A DNA stretch of 64,000 nt from Campylobacter vicugnae (GCF_002139875.1 NZ_CP018793.1:1240001-1304000), one strand, 5' to 3'. Shown: positions 23,694-34,556, counted from the stretch's first letter. Notes: a model not told the origin generated them from the letters alone. Translations and numbers: made by a program.

Positions 23694-25505
23694 TTAAATT
23701 TGCCTAAAATACCTTACGATAGAATCTACATCGATATTAAGCGAGTTTTCTACTTTAGATATATTTCCATGTGTTATAAAATTATCTAGATATTCAAAGC
23801 TTACAACACTTACATCTTTAATATCATTATCTTGTAAAAATCCAGATAAAATCTCGCCAACCCCACCACGCTTAGCACTATCACTAAAGATATACCATTT
23901 TTTATGCTCTTTAGCTAGATTTAAAAGTAGTTCTTCATCAAGTGGTTTTATAAAAATAAGATCAATAATTGTAGGATTAATATCTAAAATACTAGCTACT
24001 TTATATGCCTTAGCCACAGCATTGCCATATCCGATAAATGCAATATTTTCACTATTTTGTAATAGAATTTGAGATTTACCAAGCTCTACTTTAACTGGTT
24101 TAAACTCATCACTAAGCCCAAAATTTCCCCTAGGATACCTAATAGCAAGTGGCGAATTAAAACTATAAGAAAACTCCATAATCTCTTTAAACATTAGTTC
24201 ATCTCTAGGTGCTACAAGAGTAAAATTTGGCACAGTGTTTAAAAAGCTAATATCAAAAGCTCCTTGATGTGTCTCACCATCTTCTCCTACAATACCAGCC
24301 CTATCCATACATAACACTACAGGTAAATTTAAAATAGCACAATCATGAATCACTTGATCATAGGCTCTTTGCATAAATGTTGAATATATTGCAATATACG
24401 GCTTAAAACCCTCTTTTGCCATTGCTGCCATAGATGTAACTGCATGCTGTTCTGCAATTGCAGTATCCCAAAATCTATCTGGAAATTTCTCAATCAAAGC
24501 CCCAATTCCAGTTCCACTAGGCATAGCAGCTGTCACGCCTACTACATTATCATACTTGCTAGCAAGTTCTAAAAGCAAACTGCTAAAAATTTCAGTAGCA
24601 CTTTTTTGGTTAGATTTTTGAAGCGCCATACCATTTTGTGGATTAAATGGGCTAACGCCATGCCACTTCTCTTTTGGGCCTTCGGCAATTTCATATCCCT
24701 TGCCTTTTATAGTTTGGACATGGACTATTACTGGCTTTTGAATACTTTTTGCTACGCTAAAAGCCGAGATTAAATCCTTGATATTATGGCCATTTACTGG
24801 GCCTATATATTCTAATCCAAGCTCTTCAAAAAACATCCCAGGAGTAATAAGCCTAATGCCTTCTTCAAGTCTTTTAGCCATATATGCAGCAGAATCTGGA
24901 ACATGCTGTAATAGTTGATTTATCTTATTTTTAAATTTTTGATAAAATGGTCCAGCCATCATCTGAGATAGATATTTACTCATCGCTCCAATTGGCTTTG
25001 ATATACTCATCTCATTATCATTTAATATAATTACACACGGATATTTTTTATCCCCTAGCTCATTTAGAGCCTCATATGCCATCCCAGCACTCAAGGCTCC
25101 ATCGCCAATTACAGTTACTGGCAAACGATCTTCGCCTTTTAGCCTTATAGCCTTAGCAGCACCTACAGCAAGACTAATAGATGTAGAGCTATGGCCAGCT
25201 ACAAAATAATCATATTTGCTCTCACTAGGCTTAGTATATCCACTAATTCCGCCAAATTTACGCAAACTATCAAACTCATTCCAACGCCCGCTTAAGAGCT
25301 TATGAGTGTAGCTTTGGTGGCTAACATCAAATATAAATGGATCATTTGGAGGATTAAATACATAGTGCATCACAATGCTAAGTTCTACAACTCCTAAATT
25401 TGAGCTTAAATGCCCGCCATTGGTGCTAACTACACTTAAAATCCTCTCTCTAATATCAGTTGCTAAAGTCTCAAGTTCGCTAAATTTTAAAGATTTTATA
25501 TCCAT
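23694..25505 (-). CDS. dxs: 1-deoxy-D-xylulose-5-phosphate synthase
   Basis: First enzyme of the MEP isoprenoid route; condenses pyruvate and glyceraldehyde-3-phosphate with thiamine diphosphate. About 603 aa from the ATG at 25505 (MDIKSLKFSEL), preferred over a GTG at 25514. ThDP-binding motif GDGALSAGMAYEALNE and the following NDN are present, as are SSNLGVVELSIVMHYVF, HGVSPFNP, AIAEQHAVTSMAAMA and DRAGIVGEDGETHQGAFDIS. It follows fliH closely, a Campylobacter arrangement. Confidence 0.97.
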   Translation of the reverse strand: MDIKSLKFSELETLATDIRERILSVVSTNGGHLSSNLGVVELSIVMHYVFNPPNDPFIFDVSHQSYTHKLLSGRWNEFDSLRKFGGISGYTKPSESKYDYFVAGHSSTSISLAVGAAKAIRLKGEDRLPVTVIGDGALSAGMAYEALNELGDKKYPCVIILNDNEMSISKPIGAMSKYLSQMMAGPFYQKFKNKINQLLQHVPDSAAYMAKRLEEGIRLITPGMFFEELGLEYIGPVNGHNIKDLISAFSVAKSIQKPVIVHVQTIKGKGYEIAEGPKEKWHGVSPFNPQNGMALQKSNQKSATEIFSSLLLELASKYDNVVGVTAAMPSGTGIGALIEKFPDRFWDTAIAEQHAVTSMAAMAKEGFKPYIAIYSTFMQRAYDQVIHDCAILNLPVVLCMDRAGIVGEDGETHQGAFDISFLNTVPNFTLVAPRDELMFKEIMEFSYSFNSPLAIRYPRGNFGLSDEFKPVKVELGKSQILLQNSENIAFIGYGNAVAKAYKVASILDINPTIIDLIFIKPLDEELLLNLAKEHKKWYIFSDSAKRGGVGEILSGFLQDNDIKDVSVVSFEYLDNFITHGNISKVENSLNIDVDSIVRYFRQI

Positions 25506-25506
25506 T

Positions 25507-26328
25507 TTATTCACTTAGTATCTTTTTAATCTTATTAAATCTAGCCATCACGCTACCATCTACATTACCTATATCGCTTAATACTATTACCCCACCAGCT
25601 AATACCGCATCATCACTAGTAATCTTAATATGCGATTTTTGAGTTAAATTTGATTTTAAAAACTCATAATCTTTTGGATTGGTTTTAATCTCTATTGTAG
25701 TAGCTTGACTTAGCTCTTCTATTAGGCTTTTAGCGATGTTTGAGGCGATTTGTGCTGAGCTATCTTTAATCTCTTTTAAAACTACCTCTTTGGCAATCTC
25801 AATTGCTGTGGCTGCGATTTCACTTTGACTTGAGCTTAATAGTGCTTCTAGCTTTGAGGCTTGCTCATCAAGTTTATCAATTGAACTAGCATATTTTTTA
25901 CTATTTTCATTTAGCAAAATTTCATACTCAGCTTTTGCTTGTTCTTGTCCCTCTCTTAGCCCCTCTTCTTTAGCTCTAGTAGTCTCATTTGCCAAACGTA
26001 TTTTAAACTCATTTTCTTGATTTTCTATCTGCATTTGAAGCTTAACAATATTTCCACTTAAATCATCAGTTCGTTTTAGAAGCTCTTCAATAAATGTGGA
26101 TTCTACCGTATTTGCCTCTTGGGTTGTAGGTGGATTTGGCTCAGATAATTCTAAATCCGAGTTAGTTTGCTCTGTTAGCTCATCGTTATTAATAACTGGA
26201 GCCAAAGGTTGAGCAGTCTCTTTAGCTGGCTCTTTTGGCTCATTTGAGTGAAGTGCTAAAACCTTAAATCTATATGGCTCTACAGTATGTTCGCCCCTAG
26301 TATTATCTATTACACTACTTAGTATCAT
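25507..26328 (-). CDS. fliH: Flagellar export regulator FliH
   Basis: FliH binds and regulates the FliI ATPase of the flagellar export apparatus. At 273 aa it has a proline/glutamate-rich N-terminus (about 30-75), a coiled coil about 85-165, and the C-terminal domain AATAIEIAKEVVLKEIKDSS...IKITSDDAVLAGGVIV typical of FliH/YscL. Its start overlaps the fliG stop by four bases. Identity also rests on the fliF-fliG-fliH order. Confidence 0.88.
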   Translation of the reverse strand: MILSSVIDNTRGEHTVEPYRFKVLALHSNEPKEPAKETAQPLAPVINNDELTEQTNSDLELSEPNPPTTQEANTVESTFIEELLKRTDDLSGNIVKLQMQIENQENEFKIRLANETTRAKEEGLREGQEQAKAEYEILLNENSKKYASSIDKLDEQASKLEALLSSSQSEIAATAIEIAKEVVLKEIKDSSAQIASNIAKSLIEELSQATTIEIKTNPKDYEFLKSNLTQKSHIKITSDDAVLAGGVIVLSDIGNVDGSVMARFNKIKKILSE

Positions 26329-27350
26329 TCTATCATCTCATCACTTACGCCGACTTGGAATACTCCATCTTCAGCTAGTTTTTGAACTAGTTCAACTACT
26401 TTTCTTTGTGCTTCTTCAACCTCTTTTACGCGTACAGCACCGATAAATTGCATCTCCTCAATAAATGCTTCACTAGCTCTTTGACTCATATTGGCTAAGA
26501 ATTTGCGTTTTAACTCCTCGCCACTACCTTTTAGACCAACCATAAGAACCTTTTTATCCACAACTTTAAGAATCTCTCTAATAGCATTATTATCAAGAGT
26601 ATTAATATCTTCAAATGTAAACATAAGCTCTTTAATCATAGTAGCAAGACTTGGGTCATTTTTCTCAATAATATCAATTGTGGATTTGCTAGCTTTTTGA
26701 CCAAGACGGTTAAGCACTTCTGCAACAGCTCTTGGACCGCCAACTTCAACCTTATAGCTTGTAAGGCTCTCTAGCTTAGATTCTAGTACAGTTGAAACAC
26801 GTTTTACTACTGAAGGGCTGATATCGCCTAGATTTGCCATACGGATTACAACCTCACTTCTAATATCATCTGGAAAATAGACTAAAGTCTCAGCCGCACT
26901 AGAAGCGTCCATATGCGCTACGATTAGAGCTATTGTTTGTGGGTGTTCTTTGACAATAAAGTCAGCAAGCTGCTGAGGGCGAACCTGTCCAAGATAGCTA
27001 AATGATTTAGTAGTTTCCATAGATTTTTGAAGCTTATCCATAATCTTTTGTGCTATTTCTGGACCAAAAGTTCTAAATAAAATCTCCTTAGCGTACTCTA
27101 TACCACCACTTTTTAAATACTGATTTGATTGACTAACTACATAAAATTCCTCTAAGACTGCAGCTGCTACGCTTTTATCAATTGTCTTAGCTGTAGCGAT
27201 ATATTTTGATATCTCAGTAATAATATCAATATCCATATGAGAAAACAGCATAGTAGTAGCATCTTCACCTAATTGAATGAGCAAGATAGCGATTTTCTCA
27301 GCCATACTAAGGTCATCATAGACCATCTTTTGTTCTTCATTTAGTCTCAT
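26325..27350 (-). CDS. fliG: Flagellar motor switch protein FliG
   Basis: Rotor protein of the C-ring that receives torque from the stator. The 341-aa protein shows the N-terminal AEKIAILLIQLGEDATTMLF, the middle-domain EHPQTIALIVAHM, and the C-terminal FTFEDINTLDNNAIREILKVVDKKVLMVGLKG with the charged torque helix ASEAFIEEMQFIGAVRVKEVEEAQ. The start shares one base with the fliF stop. All domains are complete. Confidence 0.97.
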   Translation of the reverse strand: MRLNEEQKMVYDDLSMAEKIAILLIQLGEDATTMLFSHMDIDIITEISKYIATAKTIDKSVAAAVLEEFYVVSQSNQYLKSGGIEYAKEILFRTFGPEIAQKIMDKLQKSMETTKSFSYLGQVRPQQLADFIVKEHPQTIALIVAHMDASSAAETLVYFPDDIRSEVVIRMANLGDISPSVVKRVSTVLESKLESLTSYKVEVGGPRAVAEVLNRLGQKASKSTIDIIEKNDPSLATMIKELMFTFEDINTLDNNAIREILKVVDKKVLMVGLKGSGEELKRKFLANMSQRASEAFIEEMQFIGAVRVKEVEEAQRKVVELVQKLAEDGVFQVGVSDEMIE

Positions 27351-29056
27351 TAGAAGTCCTTACTAGAGTTAAATCCATTATCATTTTTAAGCATAGTTTG
27401 AAGCAAGGTGGCAATCTCTTCGCTTCTTTCAGTCGCAATTAGTTTGAGTTTTTCAAGCATAACTTCATATTTAAGCTCATTTTCATCAAAGTTATCACCA
27501 ATTCCAAGCTCATCTTCAACTCTTTTTCTAGCAGCTTTAAATTTCTCCAATGTATCTTCGGCCTCTTCTTGTATATTTGTCTCATCTGGTATTGGCTCAA
27601 GCTCATCATCTTTAGACTCTTCAAGCATCTTAGCAAGAAATGGAGTAATAACCTTTTTGTAAAATACATATAAAATTAGTAAAACTATTAGATACTTTAA
27701 TATTGGCATAATAGGTTTAAAATATGTATCTACAACTTTTTGAAGTGGGCTTACTTGGATAATTGTTCCAGTTTTTCTAAACTCAAAATTACTTACTGTA
27801 ACCTCATCTCCTCTATTTTCATTATAGCCGATTGCTTGTTGAACTAGGCTTTTGATTGAATTTAATTCATTATCATTTAAAGGAATATAGGTTAAAGTAT
27901 CATCTTTAGTTCCATCTTCAATAGTTTTAAACTCATATTTGCCATCTACTACTACAGCTGCAGTTACTCTTTTTATCGTAGCGTATTGATCTTTTACTTT
28001 AATGGTTTGCTTAGATATTTCATAGTTGGTATTGGCGACATTTTTAGAGTATAACTCAGTTGGTTTATCATCTTCTATGCCTTGTACTGGGCCTATATTG
28101 CTTACAGCTCCAGGCACTCCGCCTACATCTTTTGGCTCTTTGCCTTCGCGTCTTTCTTCAATATTTTGTTCGCTTCTAATAACTGAGTTTGGATCATAAA
28201 TTTCATTTATACTATCCTTAGTTGAAAAGTCAAACTCAATGCTAACCTTAGCCGTAACCTTATCTCTACCACCAATAAATTTACCAATCATATCAATAAT
28301 TTTTTGTTCATATGACTCTTCAAATTCACTTCTATACTTAATCTGTGCGGCTACAAGCTCATTTTCTAATGCTATATCATCATCACCTAAAGATACGCCA
28401 TCTTGAGTTACGATTTTGACATCTTCAAGCTTTAGATTTGGTACTGAACCAGATACTATTCGCTTTATCCCATCTATCTGTCTGCGATTTAGTTTTGAGC
28501 CTTCTTTAATTTTGACAACGACAGAGGCAGTTGGTGGTACTTGACGCTCGGTAAATACACTATCTTTAGGAAATGCAATATAGACACTAGCTCTTTCTAT
28601 TGGCTCTAGGCTCTCAATTGTTTTAGATAATTCGCCTTGGATTGCTCTTTGAAATTTAACTCTTTGTTCATTTTCAGTAGCACCAAAATCTTGAGTATCG
28701 TAAATTTCAAAACCCTTTTTATTATCACCCATTATCCCAAGGCTAGCTACTGCGATTCTTTGGCGATATACATCGCTTGTAGGCACAAGAATAGTACCCT
28801 CATCTGCTAACTTATATTTAACTCCTTGGGTTTCAAGTTCGTTAATTATCTGAGCCGATGCAGCTGGGTCTATATTGCGAAATAGTACGCTATAACCTTC
28901 ATACTGGGCCTCAGGATCTTTACTACCACTAAATAGCGTCAAAAACACCAAAAATCCAATCACCAAAACAATTGAGCTTGCAGCTACAATCTTTTGTTTT
29001 AGGCTTAAGTTTTGGACAACTTGACTAATTTGCTGAAATAGAGCTTTGAAATCCAT
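27350..29056 (-). CDS. fliF: Flagellar MS-ring protein FliF
   Basis: Forms the membrane MS ring that anchors the flagellum. The 568-aa sequence has a first transmembrane segment about residues 24-44 (IVAASSIVLVIGFLVFLTLF), ring-building motifs (EGYSVLFRNIDPAASAQIINELE, RVKFQRAIQGELSKTIESL, ASVYIAFPKDSVFTERQVPPTASVVVK), a second transmembrane segment about 450-470 (ILKYLIVLLILYVFY), and the acidic C-terminus that binds FliG. First gene of the fliF-fliG-fliH block. Confidence 0.97.
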   Translation of the reverse strand: MDFKALFQQISQVVQNLSLKQKIVAASSIVLVIGFLVFLTLFSGSKDPEAQYEGYSVLFRNIDPAASAQIINELETQGVKYKLADEGTILVPTSDVYRQRIAVASLGIMGDNKKGFEIYDTQDFGATENEQRVKFQRAIQGELSKTIESLEPIERASVYIAFPKDSVFTERQVPPTASVVVKIKEGSKLNRRQIDGIKRIVSGSVPNLKLEDVKIVTQDGVSLGDDDIALENELVAAQIKYRSEFEESYEQKIIDMIGKFIGGRDKVTAKVSIEFDFSTKDSINEIYDPNSVIRSEQNIEERREGKEPKDVGGVPGAVSNIGPVQGIEDDKPTELYSKNVANTNYEISKQTIKVKDQYATIKRVTAAVVVDGKYEFKTIEDGTKDDTLTYIPLNDNELNSIKSLVQQAIGYNENRGDEVTVSNFEFRKTGTIIQVSPLQKVVDTYFKPIMPILKYLIVLLILYVFYKKVITPFLAKMLEESKDDELEPIPDETNIQEEAEDTLEKFKAARKRVEDELGIGDNFDENELKYEVMLEKLKLIATERSEEIATLLQTMLKNDNGFNSSKDF

Positions 29057-29062
29057 AATCTA

Positions 29063-30160
29063 TTAAATTTCCTTTTTAAGTGCTTCTAAAACTTTGATAT
29101 TTTGCTCATTTGTACCAATTGTGATACGAATAGCATTCAATCCATAACTTCTTAAATTGCGTAAAATTATACCTTGTCTTAATAATTTATCACAAATTTG
29201 AGTTGAGTCTTTACTATTATCAAATATAAATGTTATAAAATTTGTATAACTTGGTATAAACTCTATATCATTATCTTTAGCAAACTGCTCATAAATACTC
29301 ATCTCTTTAAAGTTATTTTGCAAGGTTTTAACTATAAAATCTTGATCTTTAACTGCTGCAATAGCTGCAGCTAGACTTGGTGTTGTGATATTAAATGGAG
29401 CTCTAAGCTTGCTAATTGCAGTAATTATCTGCTCATTTGCAATACCATATCCTACTCTCATTCCACCTAATCCATAAGCTTTAGAAAATGTGCCTAAATA
29501 GATAGAGTTAGATAATTTTATTATATCGCTTGGGTTTATAGTTTTTCTACTATCTTTAAATTTCGCAAACTCCATATATGCACCATCAATTACTACAAGA
29601 GTATCACTATCAATACTAGATATAAACTCATACACATCGCTAGCGTCCAAACACTCACCAAGTGGGTTATTTGGTAAGCATAAAAATACTACCTTAATCT
29701 CCTTTTTATGAGCATTATATAACTCTTTTATCTCATCTAAACTGTGCTGAGAGCTTTTGGTTTTATAAATTTTAGCACCTATATGTTTGGCATAAATTTC
29801 ATACATTGCAAAGGTTACACCTGCACTTAGCATTGCTGTATTTGGATTAAGCTTTGCGTGCATGATAAACTCTATAACTTGATCGCTTCCGCTACCTATT
29901 ACTATATTTTTGCTATTTACATTATATAAATTAGCCAAAGACTCTTTTAACTCATAGTAGCTATCATCTGGATATAAATTTGCAGATTTGATAGATTCTT
30001 TCATCGCTTCAAGCACAAGCGGTGAACAGCCTAGTGGATTTTCATTGCTAGCTAGTTTTACTACATTTTGTGGCTCAATGCCAAACTCTCTAATAACAAG
30101 CTCGATTGGCTTGCCAGCTTCATATATTGGTAAATTTGATATTTGTGGGTTAAAATTCAT
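29063..30160 (-). CDS. hisC: Histidinol-phosphate aminotransferase
   Basis: PLP enzyme of histidine synthesis that may also act on aromatic 2-oxo acids. The 365-aa protein has [52 protein letters not shown] and the PLP lysine in [19 protein letters not shown], as in HisC. Position next to pheA suggests it could also serve phenylalanine/tyrosine transamination. Two bases separate it from the pheA stop. Confidence 0.93.
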   Translation of the reverse strand: MNFNPQISNLPIYEAGKPIELVIREFGIEPQNVVKLASNENPLGCSPLVLEAMKESIKSANLYPDDSYYELKESLANLYNVNSKNIVIGSGSDQVIEFIMHAKLNPNTAMLSAGVTFAMYEIYAKHIGAKIYKTKSSQHSLDEIKELYNAHKKEIKVVFLCLPNNPLGECLDASDVYEFISSIDSDTLVVIDGAYMEFAKFKDSRKTINPSDIIKLSNSIYLGTFSKAYGLGGMRVGYGIANEQIITAISKLRAPFNITTPSLAAAIAAVKDQDFIVKTLQNNFKEMSIYEQFAKDNDIEFIPSYTNFITFIFDNSKDSTQICDKLLRQGIILRNLRSYGLNAIRITIGTNEQNIKVLEALKKEI

Positions 30161-30162
30161 TA

Positions 30163-31236
30163 TTATCCTTCTTGGTTTAAATAGCTACCCAACCAGGTAA
30201 TTTCATGACCATTTTGAGTGGCGTTTTTTAGTACTGTATCTACATTTTCATCATCTATATGACCTTCAAAATCTATATAAAATACAGTTTTAAAATCTTT
30301 TTGCTTAATTGGTCTACTCTCAAGCTTAGTTAAATTTATTCCACCTTCTTTAAACATATTAAGAAGCTCCACAAGTCCGCCTGGACGATGTGCAGTCAAA
30401 GCTAAAATACTGGTTTTATCACAATTACTTCTAATATTTTTAAAATCACTTAAGACAAAAAATCTTGTTCTATTTGCCATATTATCTTCGATTTTTTCAA
30501 ACATTATTGGCACTTTATTTATATGTGCAGCTATTTTTGAGCAGATTGCTGCTGAGCTAGGATCTTGCGAAGCTAAATAGGCAGCTTGAGCAGTTGATTT
30601 AGTTGGTATAAATTCTATCGAATTGAGATCATGATCATCTAAAAATTTATGGCACTGATTATAGCCTTGCGGATGAGAATAGATCTTTTTTATATCGCTT
30701 AAATTTTCACTTAAACTAACAAAACTATGGTGAATATCCATATAAATTTCAGCTACAATTTTTACATTTTCATATTTTCTTAAGCAATCAAGGGTAATCC
30801 CAACAGCACCTTCTGTATTATTTTCAATCGGTACAACTCCATATTTAGCCTCGCCATTATTAAGCTCACGAAAGACACCTTCTATAGAACTAATTGCCAT
30901 ATAGCTACTCATCGCACCAAATCTACTCTCAGCTGCTTGGTGAGTATATGTCCCAATTGGGCCTAAAAATGCTACCTTTTGTGGAAGTTCTAGATTACGA
31001 CTAACAGCAAAAATCTCTAAATATATCGCCTCAATTGCTTCGCTACTTAAAGTGTTGCTAGGTAGTGATTTTAATCTTTCTAGTATTGCTCTTTCACGCT
31101 CTGGGCGGTAAATTGGAACATTTGAGCCAACTTTTAATTCACCAATTTTTTTGACAAATTCCATTCTTTGATTTAATAAATTTAAAATCTCATTATCTAT
31201 CTTATCAATGCCAACTCTTAAATCATCAATACTCAT
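30163..31236 (-). CDS. pheA: Chorismate mutase/prephenate dehydratase (P-protein)
   Basis: Bifunctional enzyme making phenylpyruvate from chorismate. 357 aa. Chorismate mutase domain residues 1-85 ([22 protein letters not shown]), prephenate dehydratase about 90-270 ([45 protein letters not shown]-type segment [20 protein letters not shown]), ACT regulatory domain about 275-357 with [10 protein letters not shown], the phenylalanine-binding ESRP motif. Feedback inhibition by phenylalanine is therefore likely. The start overlaps the HAD gene by four bases. Confidence 0.97.
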   Translation of the reverse strand: MSIDDLRVGIDKIDNEILNLLNQRMEFVKKIGELKVGSNVPIYRPERERAILERLKSLPSNTLSSEAIEAIYLEIFAVSRNLELPQKVAFLGPIGTYTHQAAESRFGAMSSYMAISSIEGVFRELNNGEAKYGVVPIENNTEGAVGITLDCLRKYENVKIVAEIYMDIHHSFVSLSENLSDIKKIYSHPQGYNQCHKFLDDHDLNSIEFIPTKSTAQAAYLASQDPSSAAICSKIAAHINKVPIMFEKIEDNMANRTRFFVLSDFKNIRSNCDKTSILALTAHRPGGLVELLNMFKEGGINLTKLESRPIKQKDFKTVFYIDFEGHIDDENVDTVLKNATQNGHEITWLGSYLNQEG

Positions 31237-32003
31237 CTAAGAATCTCCCAAATTTTACTCACATCATCATATATATTATCAATTTTATCTCTATTTAAAT
31301 TTGCAGTACTACTTTTATCTATTTTACCACTTAAAACCAAAGCCGTACTCATATTTAACTCTTTAGCCCCATAAAGATCGCCAGTTGCGTCATCGCTAAT
31401 TATAGTTATATCTTTAAACTCAGCCTTAGCATTTTGCTGTTTTAAAAGCTCAAGCGCAGCAATATAAAATCCTAAACTCGGTTTGCCAACACTGCTAAAT
31501 TTAGCACCAGTAGAGTAGCTAATCATATTAGCAATAGCACCAACTCCTGGATATAATCTACCATTTTTTTTGTAGATACTAGTCTCATGCATAGCAATTA
31601 TTTTTACACCTTTTAGTGCTAACTCATTAATCAAAGCAAAATCATCAAAGCTAAATTTATCCCAACTAGCAATCAAAATCGCCTTTGGATCTTTTAGATC
31701 TTGAGTATAGCCAATATCTTGCATAGTTTGCACAAATTCTTTAGCACCAAAAAGCGCTACATTACAAGGACTTATTATCTCATTTAATACACAAAATGGA
31801 TCTAAATAAGCACCATCTTTAATCGCCAATCCTTTATCTCTTAGCGTTTGTAAAAACTCATCACTTTTTATCTTAGTGTTATTTGTTATAATAACATATG
31901 GAATAAGCTTAGAATTTAAAGTATCAATTAGCTCACAAGCGCCATTAATTGGACTTTTATCGCTATCGCTTATTAAGGTTCCTTGCACATCTATAAAATA
32001 CAT
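31233..32003 (-). CDS. HAD-superfamily hydrolase, NagD-like (subclass IIA)
   Basis: 256 aa. HAD motif I is DVQGTL at the N-terminus, motif II PYVIITNNTK, and motif IV ITIISDDATGDLYGAKELNM. The cap between motifs II and III is of the IIA (NagD/PGP) type. Substrate is unknown: such proteins dephosphorylate nucleotides, phosphoglycolate or sugar phosphates. It lies between pheA and lysA with one- and four-base overlaps, so it is transcribed in an amino-acid biosynthesis run without an obvious pathway role. Confidence 0.85.
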   Translation of the reverse strand: MYFIDVQGTLISDSDKSPINGACELIDTLNSKLIPYVIITNNTKIKSDEFLQTLRDKGLAIKDGAYLDPFCVLNEIISPCNVALFGAKEFVQTMQDIGYTQDLKDPKAILIASWDKFSFDDFALINELALKGVKIIAMHETSIYKKNGRLYPGVGAIANMISYSTGAKFSSVGKPSLGFYIAALELLKQQNAKAEFKDITIISDDATGDLYGAKELNMSTALVLSGKIDKSSTANLNRDKIDNIYDDVSKIWEILR

Positions 32004-33199
32004 TATATAAACTCTCTCTCATTTCTTATCATATCTTCAAAACTCTCTCTTTTGCCTATTAGGCGATCTTTGCCGCTTTCAATAGCGACTTGTGCAGCTC
32101 TGCCTCTTGTGTTATAGTTACTAGACATTGAATATCCATATGCACCAGCTGATTTAATTATTAACATATCACCATGTTCTAGCTTTGGCAACTCTATATT
32201 TTTACCTAAAAAATCCCCACTTTCACAAATTGGACCTACTACATCACAATTAGTTTTATCTCCATCTTTTAATGCTATTATCTCATGATAAGCCTCATAT
32301 AAACTTGGTCGAAGAAGATCATTCATAGCCGCATCGACAATTACAAAACGCTTATCACCATTATTTTTTTCATATAATACTTGAGTGAGTAATTCTCCAC
32401 TATTTCCTACTATAAATCTACCTGGTTCGCATACTATGGTTGCATCTTGACCCTTTAGTGCTGCTAAAATTCCTTGAGCATATTCATATAAATTTGGCTC
32501 ATTTTCATCACTATATCTAATGCCAATACCGCCACCTATATCAAAGAATTTAATATTTATATCAGCTGCTCTTAACTCTCTTAATAGATCGCTAGTAATA
32601 TTTGCTGCTTCAATAACTGGGCTAATATCACTTAGCTGACTTCCAATATGGCAGTGAATACCAACTGGATCTAGATTATCGCTTCTATGAGCATGTAGAT
32701 AAATTTTCCTAGCTTCATTTATACTAACACCAAATTTATTTTCATGTAATCCTGTAGAGATATATGGATGAGTTTTTGGATCTACATTTGGATTAACTCT
32801 GACTGAGATTCTAGCCTTTTTACCTAACTCTTTAGCTATTAATTCAACTCTTTGCATCTCAGCAAAGCTCTCTAAATTTATCATTAAAATATCTAAATTT
32901 AAAGCCTCTTTAATCTCTTCATCGCTCTTGCCAGCTCCGCTATAAATTATCTTATAACTACTAGCACCTGCTAATAAAGCTCGCTTTACCTCACCGATAC
33001 TCACACAATCAAATCCCCCGCCAAGAGTAGCAATATGCTTTAAAAGGCTCAAATTTGAATTGGCTTTAACAGCGTAGCAAATTAGAGATTTTCTAGCGTT
33101 AAATTCCTTTTTTAATTTCTCATATTGAGCTGTAATATGGTCAAAATCATATATATAAAGTGGTGTTTGATACTTCTTAGCCAGTGCTAAATAATCCAT
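32003..33199 (-). CDS. lysA: Diaminopimelate decarboxylase
   Basis: PLP enzyme that forms lysine from meso-diaminopimelate. I choose the ATG at 33199 (MDYLALAKKYQTPLYIYDFD), which has AAGGA 8 bases upstream; a longer frame to 33283 is unlikely. About 398 aa. The PLP lysine is in ICYAVKANSNLSLL; other motifs are CVSIGEVKRALLAG, GIHCHIGSQLSD, FDIGGGIGIRY, EPGRFIVGNSG and the catalytic cysteine in GPICESGDFLGK. It is the first gene of the lysA-HAD-pheA-hisC run. Confidence 0.96.
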   Translation of the reverse strand: MDYLALAKKYQTPLYIYDFDHITAQYEKLKKEFNARKSLICYAVKANSNLSLLKHIATLGGGFDCVSIGEVKRALLAGASSYKIIYSGAGKSDEEIKEALNLDILMINLESFAEMQRVELIAKELGKKARISVRVNPNVDPKTHPYISTGLHENKFGVSINEARKIYLHAHRSDNLDPVGIHCHIGSQLSDISPVIEAANITSDLLRELRAADINIKFFDIGGGIGIRYSDENEPNLYEYAQGILAALKGQDATIVCEPGRFIVGNSGELLTQVLYEKNNGDKRFVIVDAAMNDLLRPSLYEAYHEIIALKDGDKTNCDVVGPICESGDFLGKNIELPKLEHGDMLIIKSAGAYGYSMSSNYNTRGRAAQVAIESGKDRLIGKRESFEDMIRNEREFI

Positions 33200-33300
33200 A
33201 TATAGTTCCTTGATAATTTTAGAATTTACAATATTATCTAATCTTGGCTTAAATTTAAGACTAAATTTAGCATTTAATCTCAAAATTAATATTTTAAAAT

Positions 33301-34239
33301 CTACTCCAACTCAACTTTTAAAAAACCCTTAAGCGACTCTTTTACTAAATTTAAATCTAAATTTTGTGCAATTATAACAAGGCAAGAGCCTGGATTTTCA
33401 CCATTTAGATTGTCTATATGGCGTGGCGGATGCACAATATGACAGACTGAATTGATAGATATTAAATGATTTTGCTTAGTTGATATTATCCCTTTGGTGC
33501 GAAGAATTTGCGCTCCATAACGATATAGAAGAAGACTAAGCCAGATAGTAAATGCACTCCACTCAACTGGTTTATTAAAATTTAACGATATACTGCTTAA
33601 CCCTTGAGTATGGCTATTTTGCTCAATATTACTATAATCTTTTTTTACATCATTGAAAAGATCGCTAAATTTAATATATCTCTTATCATATATTTTTACA
33701 CCAGCATATATGGATTTAAGAGTTTTGCAAAGCTCCTTATAATCGCTATTTAAATCACTTTTAGTAATAATAACTGAATCACTAGCACTTATTTGATTTA
33801 TAGCTTCTTGATGATTTAAGTGATTTAATCCATTTATCGCATCTACGCAGGTAAATAATCCAGCAATCTCAAAGTGATTTGATAAAAATGGATCACTCAA
33901 TACAGTCCATAAAATCGGAGCTGGATTTGCAAGACCTGTAGTCTCGATAATAACTCTATCAAGACTTTTACCATTTAATTCATAGCTATTTAATATATCT
34001 TTTAACTTAATTATTAAATCATCTCTTTTATTACAACACATACATCCTGAACCTATTACGGTGGTTTTTTCTTTAGCGTAAGAGGCGTTTAAAATTGTAT
34101 CATCTAAGCTATTTTGACCAAATTCATTTACTATGATGGCTAAATTTGAACTATCAATATCAGACAAAATTTCGCTTAAAAAAGTGGTTTTACCACTACC
34201 TAAAAAACCTGTAATTATGCTTATTTTTACCTTTGACAC
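33301..34239 (-). CDS. G3E-family GTPase, CobW/YjiA-like metallochaperone
   Basis: 312 aa. Walker A is ITGFLGSGKTTFLSEIL, the metal-binding CxCC is in IGSGCMCCNKRDD, followed by IIETTGLANPAPIL and a TKSD nucleotide-specificity motif. A CobW C-terminal domain follows, with histidines in CHIVHPPRHIDN. Such proteins insert zinc or cobalt into client proteins; the metal is not decidable here. It overlaps the small upstream gene by 13 bases, so the two probably act together. Confidence 0.85.
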   Translation of the reverse strand: MSKVKISIITGFLGSGKTTFLSEILSDIDSSNLAIIVNEFGQNSLDDTILNASYAKEKTTVIGSGCMCCNKRDDLIIKLKDILNSYELNGKSLDRVIIETTGLANPAPILWTVLSDPFLSNHFEIAGLFTCVDAINGLNHLNHQEAINQISASDSVIITKSDLNSDYKELCKTLKSIYAGVKIYDKRYIKFSDLFNDVKKDYSNIEQNSHTQGLSSISLNFNKPVEWSAFTIWLSLLLYRYGAQILRTKGIISTKQNHLISINSVCHIVHPPRHIDNLNGENPGSCLVIIAQNLDLNLVKESLKGFLKVELE

Positions 34240-34556
34240 TGCTTTATATGCTCCAATAATTTTGGTTCTAATATATCTAAATTTCGCCCTAGCATACTCT
34301 CAGCCTTACTCCATAAATCACCTAAGTCATTTACGATTACACTTTTGCCAGTTTTATTGCTTAATATATATTTTGAGTTTTGCCATTCGCTTAGTTTAAG
34401 AGCGTAAAAGCTTAGAATTTCATTAGCATATTTTACTTTTTTTAAACGAGATTTTAATCTTTGACCTTGAATATCACCAACTGTGATAGTAGAGCCATTA
34501 CCACCTAAATCACTCCAGTGCAAAGCACTAACAAGCTCACCGCATAAAACGCACAT
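34227..34556 (-). CDS. Small conserved protein paired with the G3E GTPase
   Basis: About 109 aa from the ATG at 34556 (MCVLCGELVSALHWSD); a longer frame to 34640 starts in AT-rich non-coding sequence. The N-terminal CxxC and the HWSD motif suggest metal binding. The rest is helical and charged, with no domain I recognise. Its end overlaps the GTPase gene, so it may be a partner or client of that metallochaperone. Confidence 0.65.
   Translation of the reverse strand: MCVLCGELVSALHWSDLGGNGSTITVGDIQGQRLKSRLKKVKYANEILSFYALKLSEWQNSKYILSNKTGKSVIVNDLGDLWSKAESMLGRNLDILEPKLLEHIKQCQR

Noticed and set aside
26491-27669. Open frames opposite fliG and fliF
   Set aside because: They lie antisense to well-conserved flagellar genes, have no ribosome sites and have low-complexity translations.
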